A DNA stretch of 64,000 nt from Betaproteobacteria bacterium TMED82 (GCA_002170395.1 NHEJ01000007.1:105955-169954); one strand, 5' to 3'; numbered from the stretch's first letter, positions 26,431-36,337 are shown. Translations and numbers: made by a program. The notes: a model not told the origin generated them from the sequence alone.

Positions 26431-27402
26431 ATGACTTGGTCTCATAAATTATGTGTAGCTCCTATGATGGACACCACAGATAAGCACTGTCGTTTTTTTC
26501 ATCGGTTGTTAGCTCCCAAGGCTTTTCTTTATACCGAAATGATTAATGCCAATGCTGTGGTTTTAGGCAAAAGAACGGATTTATTAAATTTTGATTCCCA
26601 AGAAACTCCAGTAGGTTTGCAACTAGGTGGTAGTGATCCTCACATTTTAGCCAAAGCCGCGAAAATGGGATCGAAAATGGGGTATTCTGAGGTGAATTTA
26701 AATTGCGGTTGTCCTAGTCCTAAAGTAAATGCTGGAGATTTTGGTGCCTGTTTAATGAAGTCTCCTCTAAAGGTTGTTGAATGCATCAAAGCTATGCAAG
26801 ATGCATCAGAGGTTACGATTTCTGTTAAGCACAGAATTGGTATAGGCCCAATTACGGATTATGAGTTTGTTTCTGATTTTGTTGGTACATTGCAGCAAGC
26901 TGGCTGTAATCTGTTCATAGTTCATGCTAGGAATGCCATTTTGAATTTATCACCCAAAAAAAATCGAGAAATACCCCCGCTAGATTTAGTGATGGTGAGA
27001 ATGTTAAAGAAAGAATTTCCCGATTCGAACTTTATCGCAAATGGTGGTTTAGCTAGCGTGAACGACTGTATGAAACTTTTTAAATCTATTAGTCTTGATA
27101 CTACTTACCCAAAGGTCGATGGAGTGATGTTGGGAAGGTCAGTAATAAAGAAACCATTACTTTTAAGAGATCTTAGTCAGAGTCTGGAGAATGATGATGT
27201 AAAAAAAGTTCCTACCTTGGAGGAAATTATGATTAATTTGAATAGTTATTTTATAAAGCGAGAGTCTGAAGGGGTGCCAGCTGCCAGGATCACTAGACAA
27301 TGGCATGGCCTTTTTAGTAAATTGACTGGAGCTCGTAAGTGGCGAAGATTATTATCAAGTGGATATAAGCCTCTTGATGCATACAATGAAGCGTTCAGGT
27401 AG
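26431..27402 (+). CDS. dusA: tRNA-dihydrouridine synthase A
   Basis: DusA is an FMN enzyme that reduces U20 and U20a in tRNA D-loops. The 323-residue protein begins with the DusA-specific pattern VAPMMDTTDKHCRFFHRLL and LYTEMINANAV. The catalytic cysteine lies in NLNCGCPSPKVNAG. KHRIGI and HARNAIL are flavin- and RNA-side motifs, and GVMLGRSVIKKPLLL binds phosphate. No clear Shine-Dalgarno precedes ATG at 26431. It overlaps the convergent DUF2069 gene by eight bases. Confidence 0.95.
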   Translation: MTWSHKLCVAPMMDTTDKHCRFFHRLLAPKAFLYTEMINANAVVLGKRTDLLNFDSQETPVGLQLGGSDPHILAKAAKMGSKMGYSEVNLNCGCPSPKVNAGDFGACLMKSPLKVVECIKAMQDASEVTISVKHRIGIGPITDYEFVSDFVGTLQQAGCNLFIVHARNAILNLSPKKNREIPPLDLVMVRMLKKEFPDSNFIANGGLASVNDCMKLFKSISLDTTYPKVDGVMLGRSVIKKPLLLRDLSQSLENDDVKKVPTLEEIMINLNSYFIKRESEGVPAARITRQWHGLFSKLTGARKWRRLLSSGYKPLDAYNEAFR

Positions 27403-27733
27403 ACTTACTTTTAATTTTTTTTGACACTCGCCAGATCAGTGTCCAAAGAGCTAAGCTTAATGTGAGCCAAATAAAACTCAAATACACGGATTTTTCAGGA
27501 TCGGAAAAAATCCTTACAAGCGCTTCACAGATATAAAGCCAAATAAGAAGAGCTAGTATTTGATAAGTTCTTTTTTTTCCCTGATAGGCGCCAAGAACAA
27601 AGAATGCAAGTGGAGACACTTTTAGCCACAATAGTGAACCCTCCCTTAAAGGATCAAGGAACATTTCCCAAATCACACCATAAATGATCATTAAGATAAG
27701 CAAGGCAGCTGTAAAAGTATTTAATTTTGTCAT
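27395..27733 (-). CDS. DUF2069 family membrane protein
   Basis: The 112-residue protein has four predicted membrane helices: LNTFTAALLILMIIYGVIW, PLAFFVLGAYQGK, ILALLIWLYICEALV and FIWLTLSLALWTLIW. The pattern SPLAFFVLGAYQGKKRTYQ resembles DUF2069, a family that often lies next to wrbA, as it does here (eight bases after it). The start is ATG at 27733. The function of DUF2069 is not known. Confidence 0.8.
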   Translation of the reverse strand: MTKLNTFTAALLILMIIYGVIWEMFLDPLREGSLLWLKVSPLAFFVLGAYQGKKRTYQILALLIWLYICEALVRIFSDPEKSVYLSFIWLTLSLALWTLIWRVSKKIKSKST

Positions 27734-27741
27734 CAAAGTTT

Positions 27742-28344
27742 TTATTGTAGCTTTTTTGCAACTTCAGCTACACGTTTACCCAGTGAAAAAGCTAATCTAA
27801 ATTCTTCATCACTAATTTTTTTTCCTCCACTTCCTTGCCCAGAAACATGTGAGGCACCATAGGGTGTTCCTCCAGTTGACGTAGTGTTTAAATCTGGCTC
27901 CGAATATGGAAGTCCGACAATTATCATTCCATGATGAATCAATGGAAGCATCATTGTAATTAACGTCGATTCCTGCCCACCATGTAGACTTGAAGTACTA
28001 GTGAAAACGCCAGCAGGTTTGTTTATCAAATCACCAGAGATCCATATATCTAAAGTTGAGTCTAGAAAAAGTTTCATGGAGGCGGACATATTTCCGAATC
28101 TTGTTGGAGAACCAATTAGCAAACCAGAGCACTCCAACAAATCACTCTTATCCACGGAGGGATGTTCTGTGGAAGTTTGTATTAATATCTCATGATTATG
28201 CTGCTTTAATTCAGGTATCGTCCTAATTCTCGAAAAAACAGCTTCGATAGATTCAATTCCGGAGCATATCGCTTCAGCTAACTGCTTAGTTCCTCCATTC
28301 TTGGAGGTGTAAAGAACTAGTATCTCTATTTCATCATTAATCAT
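27742..28344 (-). CDS. wrbA: NAD(P)H:quinone oxidoreductase, WrbA family
   Basis: WrbA is a flavodoxin-like FMN protein that reduces quinones by two electrons. ATG at 28344 gives 200 residues. The FMN-phosphate loop is LYTSKNGGTKQLAEAI, a second FMN loop is IGSPTRFGNMSASMK, and the WrbA pattern TSTSSLHGGQESTL follows. GTPYGASHVSG is the third conserved loop. It is transcribed with the downstream DUF2069 gene. Confidence 0.92.
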   Translation of the reverse strand: MINDEIEILVLYTSKNGGTKQLAEAICSGIESIEAVFSRIRTIPELKQHNHEILIQTSTEHPSVDKSDLLECSGLLIGSPTRFGNMSASMKLFLDSTLDIWISGDLINKPAGVFTSTSSLHGGQESTLITMMLPLIHHGMIIVGLPYSEPDLNTTSTGGTPYGASHVSGQGSGGKKISDEEFRLAFSLGKRVAEVAKKLQ

Positions 28345-28416
28345 TAGCAAATATTAGAGTAATATTTAATCAAGTGCTAGCATTAGTGAGTGTGTTAAGT
28401 CCTTAAAGGAATAATT

Positions 28417-28902
28417 ATGAAAGTCTCGGACATTCTAGCGTTGCAAAAATTTGAACCTGTGACTTTATTACCGGAAGCGTTACTCTCCGAAGCGGTTGTT
28501 TTAATGTCGGAGAAGGACATTGGTTCAGTGGTAATCATCAATAATGAAAACAAATTAGTTGGCATGCTGACTTTTAGGGAGGTAATAAGAATACTTGCGA
28601 AAAGGCAGATTGAGAATAGATCTGGAAAAACGCCTACCATGTCTCTCATTACCGTTGACGAAGTTATGAATGACAAACCCACTACTACTGAAAAAAATAT
28701 GGAGATTAATGCTTTGAGGCGCTTGATGAACGATTGTGGCGAAAGATATTTACCGTGTGTTGAAAACGGAATGGTTCTTGGAGTAGTTTCTTTTCATGAT
28801 GTAGCGAGAGCAATGTTGAAGGTTCAGGATTTTGAGAATAAAATGTTAAAAGCATATATTCAGGATTGGCCTGAATCTGATGGTTCATCGGAAAATAGCT
28901 AA
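28417..28902 (+). CDS. CBS-domain protein
   Basis: The 161-residue protein is built of two CBS motifs, a pair that usually binds adenosyl nucleotides. The first spans about residues 1-65 (ALLSEAVVLMSEKDIGSVVI); the second about 75-135 (MEINALRRLMNDCGERYLPC). There is no attached enzyme or transporter domain. ATG at 28417 is preceded by AAAGGA. The stop overlaps the first base of surE. Such stand-alone CBS proteins often act as energy sensors, but the partner here is not evident. Confidence 0.85.
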   Translation: MKVSDILALQKFEPVTLLPEALLSEAVVLMSEKDIGSVVIINNENKLVGMLTFREVIRILAKRQIENRSGKTPTMSLITVDEVMNDKPTTTEKNMEINALRRLMNDCGERYLPCVENGMVLGVVSFHDVARAMLKVQDFENKMLKAYIQDWPESDGSSENS

Positions 28903-29666
28903 TGCGAATTTTAGTAACTAACGATGATGGCTATACCTCACCTGGGCTGGCATCACTTGCTGATGTTATGAAAATGTTTGGCTCAGTTGATGTTGTAGCG
29001 CCTCAGAATGATAAAAGTGGATCGAGCTGCTCTCTTACGCTTGACAGACCTTTGAGAGTGGGCGAAGCTGATACTGGCTTTTTTTTTGTTAATGGAACGC
29101 CGGTGGATTGCGTTCATTTGGCCATTTCATCATTATTACCGGAGAAACCCGACTTAATAGTCTCTGGTATAAACAATGGTAGAAATGTAGCTCAAGACGT
29201 ACATTATTCAGGAACAGTATCTGCGGCAATTGAGGGACATATGTATGGAATTCCCTCAATTGCTTTCTCTTTAGATTCCCATAGCTTTGAAAATTTATCC
29301 ACTGCGATTTTTGTTGTTGAGAATGTAGTTACAGCTTTAATAAAAAAATCTTTTGACGTAACTCCTCTACTAAACGTGAATATTCCGAATGTTAAGCTAG
29401 AAGACTTTGCTGGTTATCTTTCATGTAAATTGGGAAGTCGTTCTTCTGCTTGCCCGGCAGAAATCTCTTATTCACCAAAAGGAGAAAAAGTATATTGGAT
29501 AGGGGCATCTGGAAATCCAATTGACTTTTCCCGAGGAACGGATTTTTTTGCGTTGAATAATAATTTTGCATCTATTACTCCACTCAAGATGGGATTTTGC
29601 GATGAAAAAATATTAGCGGAATTGGACTCATGGGTGGAAAAGTCATTTTTAAACGTCCAAAGGTAG
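28902..29666 (+). CDS. surE: 5'/3'-nucleotidase SurE
   Basis: SurE is a metal-dependent phosphatase acting on nucleoside monophosphates and short polyphosphate, linked to stationary-phase survival. The family start MRILVTNDDGYTSPGL carries the metal-binding Asp pair. VVAPQNDKSGSSCSLTL and FVNGTPVDCVHLA follow, and ISGINNGRNVAQDVHYSGTV is the second metal site. At 254 residues the length is normal. The surE-pcm-nlpD order is conserved in proteobacteria. Confidence 0.96.
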   Translation: MRILVTNDDGYTSPGLASLADVMKMFGSVDVVAPQNDKSGSSCSLTLDRPLRVGEADTGFFFVNGTPVDCVHLAISSLLPEKPDLIVSGINNGRNVAQDVHYSGTVSAAIEGHMYGIPSIAFSLDSHSFENLSTAIFVVENVVTALIKKSFDVTPLLNVNIPNVKLEDFAGYLSCKLGSRSSACPAEISYSPKGEKVYWIGASGNPIDFSRGTDFFALNNNFASITPLKMGFCDEKILAELDSWVEKSFLNVQR

Positions 29667-30454
29667 AAGAGGCGTTGCGATTAAAACCAAAGTGGCCGGT
29701 AAAGCTAAAAAAAGAATTACAAGATAAATCGTCACAATTTAGATATGCTGATGCAAATCCCGGTCTAGCAAGTACCAGACTCAGAAAGAGGATGGTTGGG
29801 CGTTTAAGGGAAAGAGGTATATCTGACGAGGTTGTTTTAAATGCCTTTGAAAAAGTTGAGAGGCATAGATTTGTAGATTCAGCTCTGGCTAGTAGAGCTT
29901 ATGAGGATACAGCTTTACCAATCGGGCTTGGTCAAACAATTTCGCAGCCATATGTAACCGCTAGGGTTTTAAGTTTAGTAAGAAGTCTTTTAGGCCTAGC
30001 TTTAGGAAAGAATCAAACAATCGCCCGACAAAATATCAAGATTTTAGAGATTGGTACTGGCTGTGGTTATCAAGCGGCGATTATGTCCTACTGCTTTGAG
30101 CTTGTTTTTACAGTTGAAAGGATCGAGTCTCTTTATCTCGAGGCCAGAGAGAGGTGCGCAAAGTTGGGAAATATATCAAATCTCGAATGTCATTTTGCGG
30201 ATGGAAGCCATGGATTACCAATAAAAGCCCCTTTTGATGCTATTGTATTTTCAGCCGCCTTGAACAAGTTTCCTAGAAAATTGTTATCGCAAATTCGATG
30301 TGGAGGGGTTATCATTTGTCCTGTTGGTTCTTTGAAGCAGAATCTTTTTGCCGGAGTTAAATCTAGGGATATTAAAACTAAAGTGAATTTCTTTAAATTT
30401 GATTGTGTTAAGTATGTTCCAGTAGTTGTTGGTTTGGAGTCTTTCAGTAAATGA
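29630..30454 (+). CDS. pcm: Protein-L-isoaspartate O-methyltransferase
   Basis: Pcm methylates isoaspartyl residues so that damaged proteins can be repaired. The SAM-binding motif I is LEIGTGCGYQAAIMS. The upstream family block EDTALPIGLGQTISQPYVTA is intact. The chosen ATG at 29630 overlaps surE by 37 bases and gives 274 residues, with an extension of about 55 residues before the enzyme core (which starts near RLRKRMVGRLRERG). Extended Pcm proteins occur in betaproteobacteria. About 18 extra residues precede motif I. The stop overlaps nlpD by four bases. Confidence 0.92.
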   Translation: MGGKVIFKRPKVEEALRLKPKWPVKLKKELQDKSSQFRYADANPGLASTRLRKRMVGRLRERGISDEVVLNAFEKVERHRFVDSALASRAYEDTALPIGLGQTISQPYVTARVLSLVRSLLGLALGKNQTIARQNIKILEIGTGCGYQAAIMSYCFELVFTVERIESLYLEARERCAKLGNISNLECHFADGSHGLPIKAPFDAIVFSAALNKFPRKLLSQIRCGGVIICPVGSLKQNLFAGVKSRDIKTKVNFFKFDCVKYVPVVVGLESFSK

Positions 30455-31293
30455 AAATTAACCTTCTCTTGTTTAGTCTTTTTTGTTTTTCTATCTCGCT
30501 TTTTCTAACTGGGTGTACTGTTCCTAAGCCCGCGCCTGTGGAGTCTCGCCCAGTTTCAAAAGTTAAGAAACCGTCCGAAGCATTATATGGCAAGAAAAAA
30601 AATGCCTCGGCTGACGGATTCTATACGGTTGAGTCCGGTGATACGCTATTTGGTATTGCGTTGGCTTTTGGCCAAAACTGGCGCGACATTGCTGCTTGGA
30701 ACGGTTTATCTAACCCAAACAAAATACTCAAAGGACAAAGATTAAAAGTGGTTCCGCCTAAGAAGGTGAGTGAGGCCATCGCTATTCCGCTTGAGAGCCA
30801 ATCAAGTGTTAGAGAAGGTGAGCAGCAAGGAATGGAAGTTGATAATGACGATAAAGTAGTGAAAGTAGATAAATTAGATGATGAAGATACTTTGGTAGAT
30901 ATGCCTACAGAAGTTAATCCCAACAACTTATTATCGTGGGTTTGGCCCGCCAACGGTCAAGTAATTGAGCAGTTTTCGGAATCTAATAGCAAAGGTATAT
31001 CAATTGCTGGCCTATCTGGTGAGTCAATTTTTGCTGTAAGTGATGGAAAAGTGGTATATAGCGGAAACGGCTTGAGAGGTTATGGTAACTTAGTCATATT
31101 GAAGCACAGCGGAGATATGATAACGGCCTATGCTCATAACCAAATTATATTTGTAAAAGAGGGAGAGCAGGTTAGTAAAGGACAAAAGATTGCCGAGATG
31201 GGAATGACCGAAGCAGAGAGACCCAAACTGTTATTTGAGGTTAGGAAATCTGGAAAACCCCTAGATCCTTTACAATTCTTACCACCTCGTTAA
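30451..31293 (+). CDS. nlpD: NlpD-like murein hydrolase activator (lipoprotein, LysM and LytM domains)
   Basis: NlpD activates the amidase AmiC at the septum. The lipobox is LTGC at about residues 19-22. A LysM domain follows (FYTVESGDTLFGIALAF to ILKGQRLKVV, about 55-100). The C-terminal LytM/M23 domain runs from about 165 to 280 (KVVYSGNGLRGYGNLVILKH). In the last block LLFEVRKSG the usual His is replaced by Leu, so the peptidase site is degenerate, as expected of an activator rather than a hydrolase. In many relatives rpoS follows; here a convergent yccA follows instead. Confidence 0.92.
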   Translation: MKINLLLFSLFCFSISLFLTGCTVPKPAPVESRPVSKVKKPSEALYGKKKNASADGFYTVESGDTLFGIALAFGQNWRDIAAWNGLSNPNKILKGQRLKVVPPKKVSEAIAIPLESQSSVREGEQQGMEVDNDDKVVKVDKLDDEDTLVDMPTEVNPNNLLSWVWPANGQVIEQFSESNSKGISIAGLSGESIFAVSDGKVVYSGNGLRGYGNLVILKHSGDMITAYAHNQIIFVKEGEQVSKGQKIAEMGMTEAERPKLLFEVRKSGKPLDPLQFLPPR

Positions 31294-31345
31294 ATTTAAA
31301 ACTAAGAATTAGTATTTTTCAAAAACCCGCGAATTCTCTCAAGGT

Positions 31346-31367
31346 AGAGGTTGGAATCAACCAACCT
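31346..31367. terminator. Perfect hairpin between convergent nlpD and yccA
   Basis: GAGGTTGG and CCAACCTC form a perfect 8-bp stem around the loop AATCAA. It lies 53 bases after nlpD and 13 bases beyond the yccA stop. Neither strand has a U-run straight after the stem, so a classical intrinsic terminator is not certain; it may be a bidirectional or Rho-assisted terminator, or stabilise 3' ends. Confidence 0.4.
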
Positions 31368-31379
31368 CATGAGTATGCC

Positions 31380-32078
31380 CTATTCTCGATCGCCACCAAA
31401 AAAAGCCATTAATAAAAACAAAAGATTGCTAAATATATTGTAGATACTCAAATAAACTGCCAATGTTGCACTAACATAATTAGTTTCTCCTCCGTTAACT
31501 ATTCGCTGTAAATCATACAGGAGAAATAACGAAAAAATGGCTACGGCGAGAAGCGAGATAGTAAGCATTAGAGCCGGCATCTGTAACCATATATTGGCCA
31601 CGGAGGCCACTAACAACAAAATCATGCCGATAAATAAAAACTTACCCATGGGAGCTAAGTCTCTCTTGATCGTAGTTGACAATACTGACATTCCGAAAAA
31701 AACACCACCCGTTCCTGCGGCAGCAAGTCCAATAAGCTGGGCTCCGTTATTCATTCCCAACGCAAAACCCAAGATTCTTGACAGCATTAACCCCATAAAA
31801 AATGTGAATCCTAGAAGCAAATAAACTCCAATTTGGCTATTTTTGAATTTTTCAATCGCGTAAAAAAATCCAAATGCTATACCCAGAAAAAGCATCATGC
31901 TAATCATCGGGTTACCAGCAAACAACGAAAAACCGGTGTTAATACCAACCCAAGCACCTAAGACAGTAGGAATCATTGAAACCGAGAGTAACATATATGT
32001 GTTTTTCAGAACCTTATTTTTAACTGCGACGGTTTCGACACTACCGGTACTTCTCAACTGATTCATATTTGGAATCAT
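31380..32078 (-). CDS. yccA: Bax inhibitor-1 family membrane protein (YccA-like)
   Basis: The 232-residue protein has about seven membrane helices and fits the BI-1/YccA family, inner-membrane proteins that modulate FtsH-mediated turnover in E. coli. Family features include the cytoplasmic N terminus with SVETVAVKNKVLKNTYMLLS, the central GLAAAGTGGVFFGMSVLS, and the late pattern LLYDLQRIVNGGETNYVSAT with its conserved Asp. ATG at 32078 follows AGGAGAG. Confidence 0.9.
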   Translation of the reverse strand: MIPNMNQLRSTGSVETVAVKNKVLKNTYMLLSVSMIPTVLGAWVGINTGFSLFAGNPMISMMLFLGIAFGFFYAIEKFKNSQIGVYLLLGFTFFMGLMLSRILGFALGMNNGAQLIGLAAAGTGGVFFGMSVLSTTIKRDLAPMGKFLFIGMILLLVASVANIWLQMPALMLTISLLAVAIFSLFLLYDLQRIVNGGETNYVSATLAVYLSIYNIFSNLLFLLMAFFGGDRE

Positions 32079-32162
32079 CTAACTCTCCTAAATTTAAACG
32101 TAATTAACCTTTACTAGACAAATCGTGAGCCAAAAGGTTTCCGAATTTTTGTCACTTTACAT

Positions 32163-32168
32163 TATAAT
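32163..32168 (+). promoter_or_regulatory. Possible -10 box upstream of ndk
   Basis: A perfect TATAAT lies 62 bases before the ndk start. No good -35 hexamer is seen at the usual spacing (TTTCCG-like at best). The placement, after the divergent yccA start and before ndk, makes it a reasonable promoter for the ndk run. Confidence 0.4.
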
Positions 32169-32229
32169 TTCTTGTTATTGCATTAATCAATACAAAGAGC
32201 TGATTTGCTCAAAAAATAACGAGGTGAAT

Positions 32230-32658
32230 ATGGATGTAGAAAAGACCCTTTCGATAATAAAACCTGATGCGGTAAAAAACGGATACATTGGCGAAATTTT
32301 GAGCAGATTTGAAAAAAACAACTTAAACATTGTTGCCATAAAAATGATCTCATTAACTGCCCAGCAAGCTCAAAATTTTTACTCTGTTCACAAAAACCAG
32401 CCTTTCTTTGTTGATTTAGTTACTTTTATGTGTTCAGGCCCGGTTGTAGTGCAAGTCTTGGAGGGAATAGATGCTGTCGCTGTAAATAGAAAGTTAATGG
32501 GTGCTACTGATCCAAAAAAAGCTGATAGCGGCACTATACGAGGTGATTTTGCTGAAAGTATTGATGCTAACGCCGTACATGGATCCGATAGTCTCGAAAA
32601 TGCTTCCGAAGAGATTAGTTTTTTCTTCGCTGATAGTGAAATATCTATACTTTCCTAG
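32230..32658 (+). CDS. ndk: Nucleoside diphosphate kinase
   Basis: Ndk balances nucleoside triphosphate pools by phosphate transfer through a histidine. ATG at 32230, with GAGGTG just before it, gives 142 residues, the family length; a longer frame from 32125 is an extension without support. [20 protein letters not shown] is the start signature, and the active-site His is in [12 protein letters not shown]. rlmN follows 17 bases later. Confidence 0.97.
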   Translation: MDVEKTLSIIKPDAVKNGYIGEILSRFEKNNLNIVAIKMISLTAQQAQNFYSVHKNQPFFVDLVTFMCSGPVVVQVLEGIDAVAVNRKLMGATDPKKADSGTIRGDFAESIDANAVHGSDSLENASEEISFFFADSEISILS

Positions 32659-32675
32659 GCCGCAAGGGTATTTTA

Positions 32676-33755
32676 GTGTCAAATATACTCGGTATTTCGC
32701 CCTCAGACCTTAAGCAATGGTGCTCAGAAATAGGGGAGTCCGAGTACAGGGCAGACCAGATTCTAAAATGGATACATCAAAAATCCATAACGGATTTTTC
32801 TTTAATGACCAATTTGTCGAAAAGTCTGCGTGATCTTCTTCAAACTGAATTTTTTTTTAAAGCTCCAACTATAATTCGAACAAGCACCTCTAATGACGGT
32901 TGTCTTAAGTGGCTTATTGATGCTGGTTCTGGAAATGCAGTTGAGTCCGTTCTAATACCTGAAATTGGAAGAAGAACATTGTGTATTTCGTCTCAGGCCG
33001 GTTGTGCTGTCAATTGCCCTTTTTGTTTGACCGGAAAGCAAGGGTTTTCAAGAAATTTATCGATAGATGAGATCATAGGTCAGTTATGGCTGGCAAATTC
33101 AAGTGCAGATCGTGTTTCAAACATTGTTTTTATGGGGATGGGTGAGCCCCTACTCAATTATGACTCGGTTGTTGAAGCTATTAAATTAATAATGTCCGAC
33201 TTTGCCTACGGTATTTCGCGTAGAAAAATTACTGTTTCGACGTCTGGAATTGTTCCGAAGATTGATAGGCTAAGTGTTGATTGCCCAGTGTCACTTGCCA
33301 TTTCTCTGCATGCTGGTAATGACTCACTTCGTAACGATTTAGTGCCGATAAATAAAAAATACCCGTTAAAAGAATTGTTGGAAGCTTGCAAGAGATATCA
33401 GGTAAGATCACCAAGAGAATTTATTACTTTTGAGATTGTGATGTTGAGAGATATTAATGATTCTACTGAACATGCTAAAGAGGTGGCTGCGCAGGTCCTC
33501 AATAATGGGATAAAACCAAAATTTAATTTAATTCCTTTCAATTCCTACAAGGGCAGTAAGTTTGAAACTTCAAGCGAAAAAGCTATAAAAAATTATAAAG
33601 CTGTTCTGCAAGCTTCTGGGTACACGGTTACAATTAGGAAGACTAGGGGTGAAGATGTTCTGGCTGCCTGTGGACAACTCGCAGGGGAGGTTGTTAACAG
33701 GGTAAAATTAAATGAATCATTAATAACTAATGGGAATTTGAAAGCTCCTTTATGA
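32676..33755 (+). CDS. rlmN: Dual-specificity RNA methyltransferase RlmN
   Basis: RlmN is a radical-SAM enzyme that methylates A2503 of 23S rRNA and A37 of some tRNAs. The start is GTG at 32676. The radical-SAM cluster motif is CAVNCPFC (CxxxCxxC). [13 protein letters not shown] follows, and the second catalytic Cys lies near the C terminus in [11 protein letters not shown]. The length of 359 is normal. The stop overlaps ispG (ATGA). pilW/pilF and rodZ, which often lie between rlmN and ispG, are missing. Confidence 0.96.
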   Translation: MSNILGISPSDLKQWCSEIGESEYRADQILKWIHQKSITDFSLMTNLSKSLRDLLQTEFFFKAPTIIRTSTSNDGCLKWLIDAGSGNAVESVLIPEIGRRTLCISSQAGCAVNCPFCLTGKQGFSRNLSIDEIIGQLWLANSSADRVSNIVFMGMGEPLLNYDSVVEAIKLIMSDFAYGISRRKITVSTSGIVPKIDRLSVDCPVSLAISLHAGNDSLRNDLVPINKKYPLKELLEACKRYQVRSPREFITFEIVMLRDINDSTEHAKEVAAQVLNNGIKPKFNLIPFNSYKGSKFETSSEKAIKNYKAVLQASGYTVTIRKTRGEDVLAACGQLAGEVVNRVKLNESLITNGNLKAPL

Positions 33756-34993
33756 GTTTAGAACAGCCTAGAAAAAAATTAACTGAAAAAGTAGTCGTAA
33801 AGTGGAAGGATAAGGCTGTAATTATCGGTGGGGGTAATCCAGTCGTAGTTCAATCTATGACTAATACAGACACTTCTGAAGTTATCAAGACTGCGGTGCA
33901 GATTAAAGAATTGGCGGATGCTGGTTCTGAATTGGTGAGAATCACTGTAAATACAAAGGAGTCGGCCTTGGCTGTTCCGGAAATAAGAAATCACCTTGAC
34001 AAAATGAACTGTAGTATTCCGCTAGTGGGAGATTTTCACTTTAATGGGCATAAGCTTTTGACTGAGGTGCCTGAATGTGCAGAGGCATTGTCAAAACTCA
34101 GAATTAACCCGGGAAATGTGGGAAGAAAAGCAAAAAAAGATCTTCAGTTCGGATCTATGATAGATGCAGCTTTAACCTACCAAAAACCGATAAGGATAGG
34201 CGTTAATTGGGGAAGCTTAGATCAAGAAATACTGGCAGAGAGGATGGATAAGAATGCCAGGTTGATTAGTCCAAGAGGGGCAGACGTTGTAATGAGAGAG
34301 GCACTAATAGAATCTGCGTTATCGAGCGCAAACAAGGCTATAGATTGGGGTATGAGTAAAAATCAGATTGTTATTTCAGCAAAGGTTTCGAATGTACAGG
34401 AATTACAGCAAGTGTATTTAGAGCTTAACAAAAGAAGTTCTTTCGCGCTTCATCTTGGTTTAACTGAAGCAGGTATGGGACTTAAGGGCATAGTCTACTC
34501 TACCTCAGCACTTTCATTACTGCTCAATGAGGGGGTAGGGGATACTATAAGAGTATCGTTAACTCCAGAACCAGGAGGAGATAGGAGAGATGAAGTCTAC
34601 GTTGCTCAAGAAATTTTGCAGTCGCTTGGTATCAGAGCATTTACTCCAGTTGTTATAGCTTGTCCCGGGTGTGGGAGGACAACGTCGACTTTTTTTCAAG
34701 AGCTAGCAGAAAATATTCAAAAGTATGTGAGAGGAAACATGAATTCTTGGAAAAAAATTTATCCTGGTGTAGAAAAGATGAATGTGGCTGTAATGGGTTG
34801 TGTAGTAAATGGGCCGGGTGAAAGTCAGCATGCAGATATAGGCATAAGTCTACCTGGAACCGGGGAGCAACCTGTTGCCCCTGTGTTTATTAATGGTGTT
34901 CGAGGGCCTACCTTGAAAGGTGACAATATAGCTGAGGAGTTTCAGCAGTTGATAAGTGAGTATGTAAAAGACCAATATGGTGCGAAAAGATAA
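33752..34993 (+). CDS. ispG: 4-hydroxy-3-methylbut-2-enyl diphosphate synthase IspG
   Basis: IspG is the 4Fe-4S enzyme of the MEP isoprenoid pathway that converts MEcPP to HMBPP. The TIM-barrel start [13 protein letters not shown] is intact, as is VGDFHFNGH. Cluster ligands are in CPGCGRTT and in [11 protein letters not shown]. The length of 413 is typical of proteobacteria. The gene overlaps rlmN and is followed 15 bases later by hisS. Confidence 0.97.
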   Translation: MSLEQPRKKLTEKVVVKWKDKAVIIGGGNPVVVQSMTNTDTSEVIKTAVQIKELADAGSELVRITVNTKESALAVPEIRNHLDKMNCSIPLVGDFHFNGHKLLTEVPECAEALSKLRINPGNVGRKAKKDLQFGSMIDAALTYQKPIRIGVNWGSLDQEILAERMDKNARLISPRGADVVMREALIESALSSANKAIDWGMSKNQIVISAKVSNVQELQQVYLELNKRSSFALHLGLTEAGMGLKGIVYSTSALSLLLNEGVGDTIRVSLTPEPGGDRRDEVYVAQEILQSLGIRAFTPVVIACPGCGRTTSTFFQELAENIQKYVRGNMNSWKKIYPGVEKMNVAVMGCVVNGPGESQHADIGISLPGTGEQPVAPVFINGVRGPTLKGDNIAEEFQQLISEYVKDQYGAKR

Positions 34994-35008
34994 GCATTAG
35001 CTTCAATT

Positions 35009-36337
35009 ATGAGTGCAAAAATTGTTGGAATAAGAGGGATGAATGACTTACTCCCTGAAAACACGCGTATTTGGTCGGCCATTGAAGCAAAGGCACGTGA
35101 GCTTTTTGAACTATATGGGTATGAAGAAATTCGTACTCCAATAGTTGAAAATTCGTCCTTATTTACCAGAGGACTTGGAGAGGTTACGGATATTGTGGAA
35201 AAAGAAATGTACTCTTTTACGGATAAATTGAATGGACAGCCCTTAACATTAAGGCCCGAGAATACCGCCTCAGTTATTAGAGCTGTTATCGAACATAACT
35301 TGATTTATAACGAACCAAAAAAATATTGGTACTTTGGACCGATGTTTAGGCATGAAAGGCCCCAAAAAGGACGGTATCGGCAGTTTTATCAATTTGGAGT
35401 TGAGGGTATTGGTTATTCTGGGATTGAGGTTGAAGCAGAGCAAATATTCATGACGAAAAGATTTTGGAATTTGCTAGGGTTGCAAAAGGATAAATCCCCG
35501 TCGTTGAGTCTAAATTGCATAGGTTCAAAGAATGAACGGGAAAAATTCAAGGACTGTTTGGTAATTTTTCTGAATGATAATAAAGATAAATTGGACGAAG
35601 ATAGTATAAGGAGGTTGAGTAGAAACCCTCTAAGAATTTTAGACTCGAAAAACAGCGTGACCCAAGAAGTGCTATCTCAAGGTCCCAGGATAGGTGATTT
35701 TTTAAAAGTTGAGACATTGGAAAACTTTTCGCAATTGTGCAAACTTCTTGACGATAAGGAAATTAAATATTCGATAAATGAAAGGTTGGTCAGGGGCTTG
35801 GATTATTATAACGGAATTGTTTTTGAATGGTTGTCTCCGTTGTTAGGAGCACAAGATGCAATTTGTGGGGGTGGTAGATATGATTCTCTTATGCAGTCTT
35901 TGGGAGGAAAACAGGCTGATGCATGTGGTTTTGCTCTCGGTATGGAGCGTATTGTTAATCTAGTCGAAGAAATTGGAGATATTGATTATTCGCGCAGGCT
36001 AGATGTCTATTTAGTAAACAAAGGCGATGAGGCAAGGCGAATTGCGGTTTTGCTGGCGGAGCAGTGGAGAGATGTCGGTATATCCGTGAAGATCGACATG
36101 ACAAACGTCAGTCTTAAAGCCCAGATGAAGAGGGCTGCGGGATCGTTTGCGAGATTTGTGGCAGTTTTGACTGACTTGGAAGTCCGAGACAAATGTGTGA
36201 ATATCAGACCATTGCAAAAAGAAAGTGTTTTAACTGATAAGAAGAAAGATCGATTAGAAAGTCAGCAATCAGTTCCGTTGAAAAAGGCGGGTGATTATTT
36301 GCTGAAATGTTTAATGAATGAGGACGTTAAATCATGA
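35009..36337 (+). CDS. hisS: Histidyl-tRNA synthetase
   Basis: HisRS charges tRNA-His. The class II motifs are visible: motif 2 in FGPMFRHERPQKGRYRQFYQ and motif 3 in ACGFALGMERIV. The His-specific loops are LVRGLDYYNGIVFEW and GGGRYDSLMQSLGG. The C-terminal anticodon-binding domain runs from about residue 330. The length of 442 is normal. It overlaps yfgM by four bases. The paralogue hisZ lies about 7 kb downstream. Confidence 0.97.
   Translation: MSAKIVGIRGMNDLLPENTRIWSAIEAKARELFELYGYEEIRTPIVENSSLFTRGLGEVTDIVEKEMYSFTDKLNGQPLTLRPENTASVIRAVIEHNLIYNEPKKYWYFGPMFRHERPQKGRYRQFYQFGVEGIGYSGIEVEAEQIFMTKRFWNLLGLQKDKSPSLSLNCIGSKNEREKFKDCLVIFLNDNKDKLDEDSIRRLSRNPLRILDSKNSVTQEVLSQGPRIGDFLKVETLENFSQLCKLLDDKEIKYSINERLVRGLDYYNGIVFEWLSPLLGAQDAICGGGRYDSLMQSLGGKQADACGFALGMERIVNLVEEIGDIDYSRRLDVYLVNKGDEARRIAVLLAEQWRDVGISVKIDMTNVSLKAQMKRAAGSFARFVAVLTDLEVRDKCVNIRPLQKESVLTDKKKDRLESQQSVPLKKAGDYLLKCLMNEDVKS

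Noticed and set aside
32125-32229. N-terminal extension of ndk by 35 residues
   Set aside because: The extension is not part of the family, and GAGGTG precedes the internal ATG at 32230.
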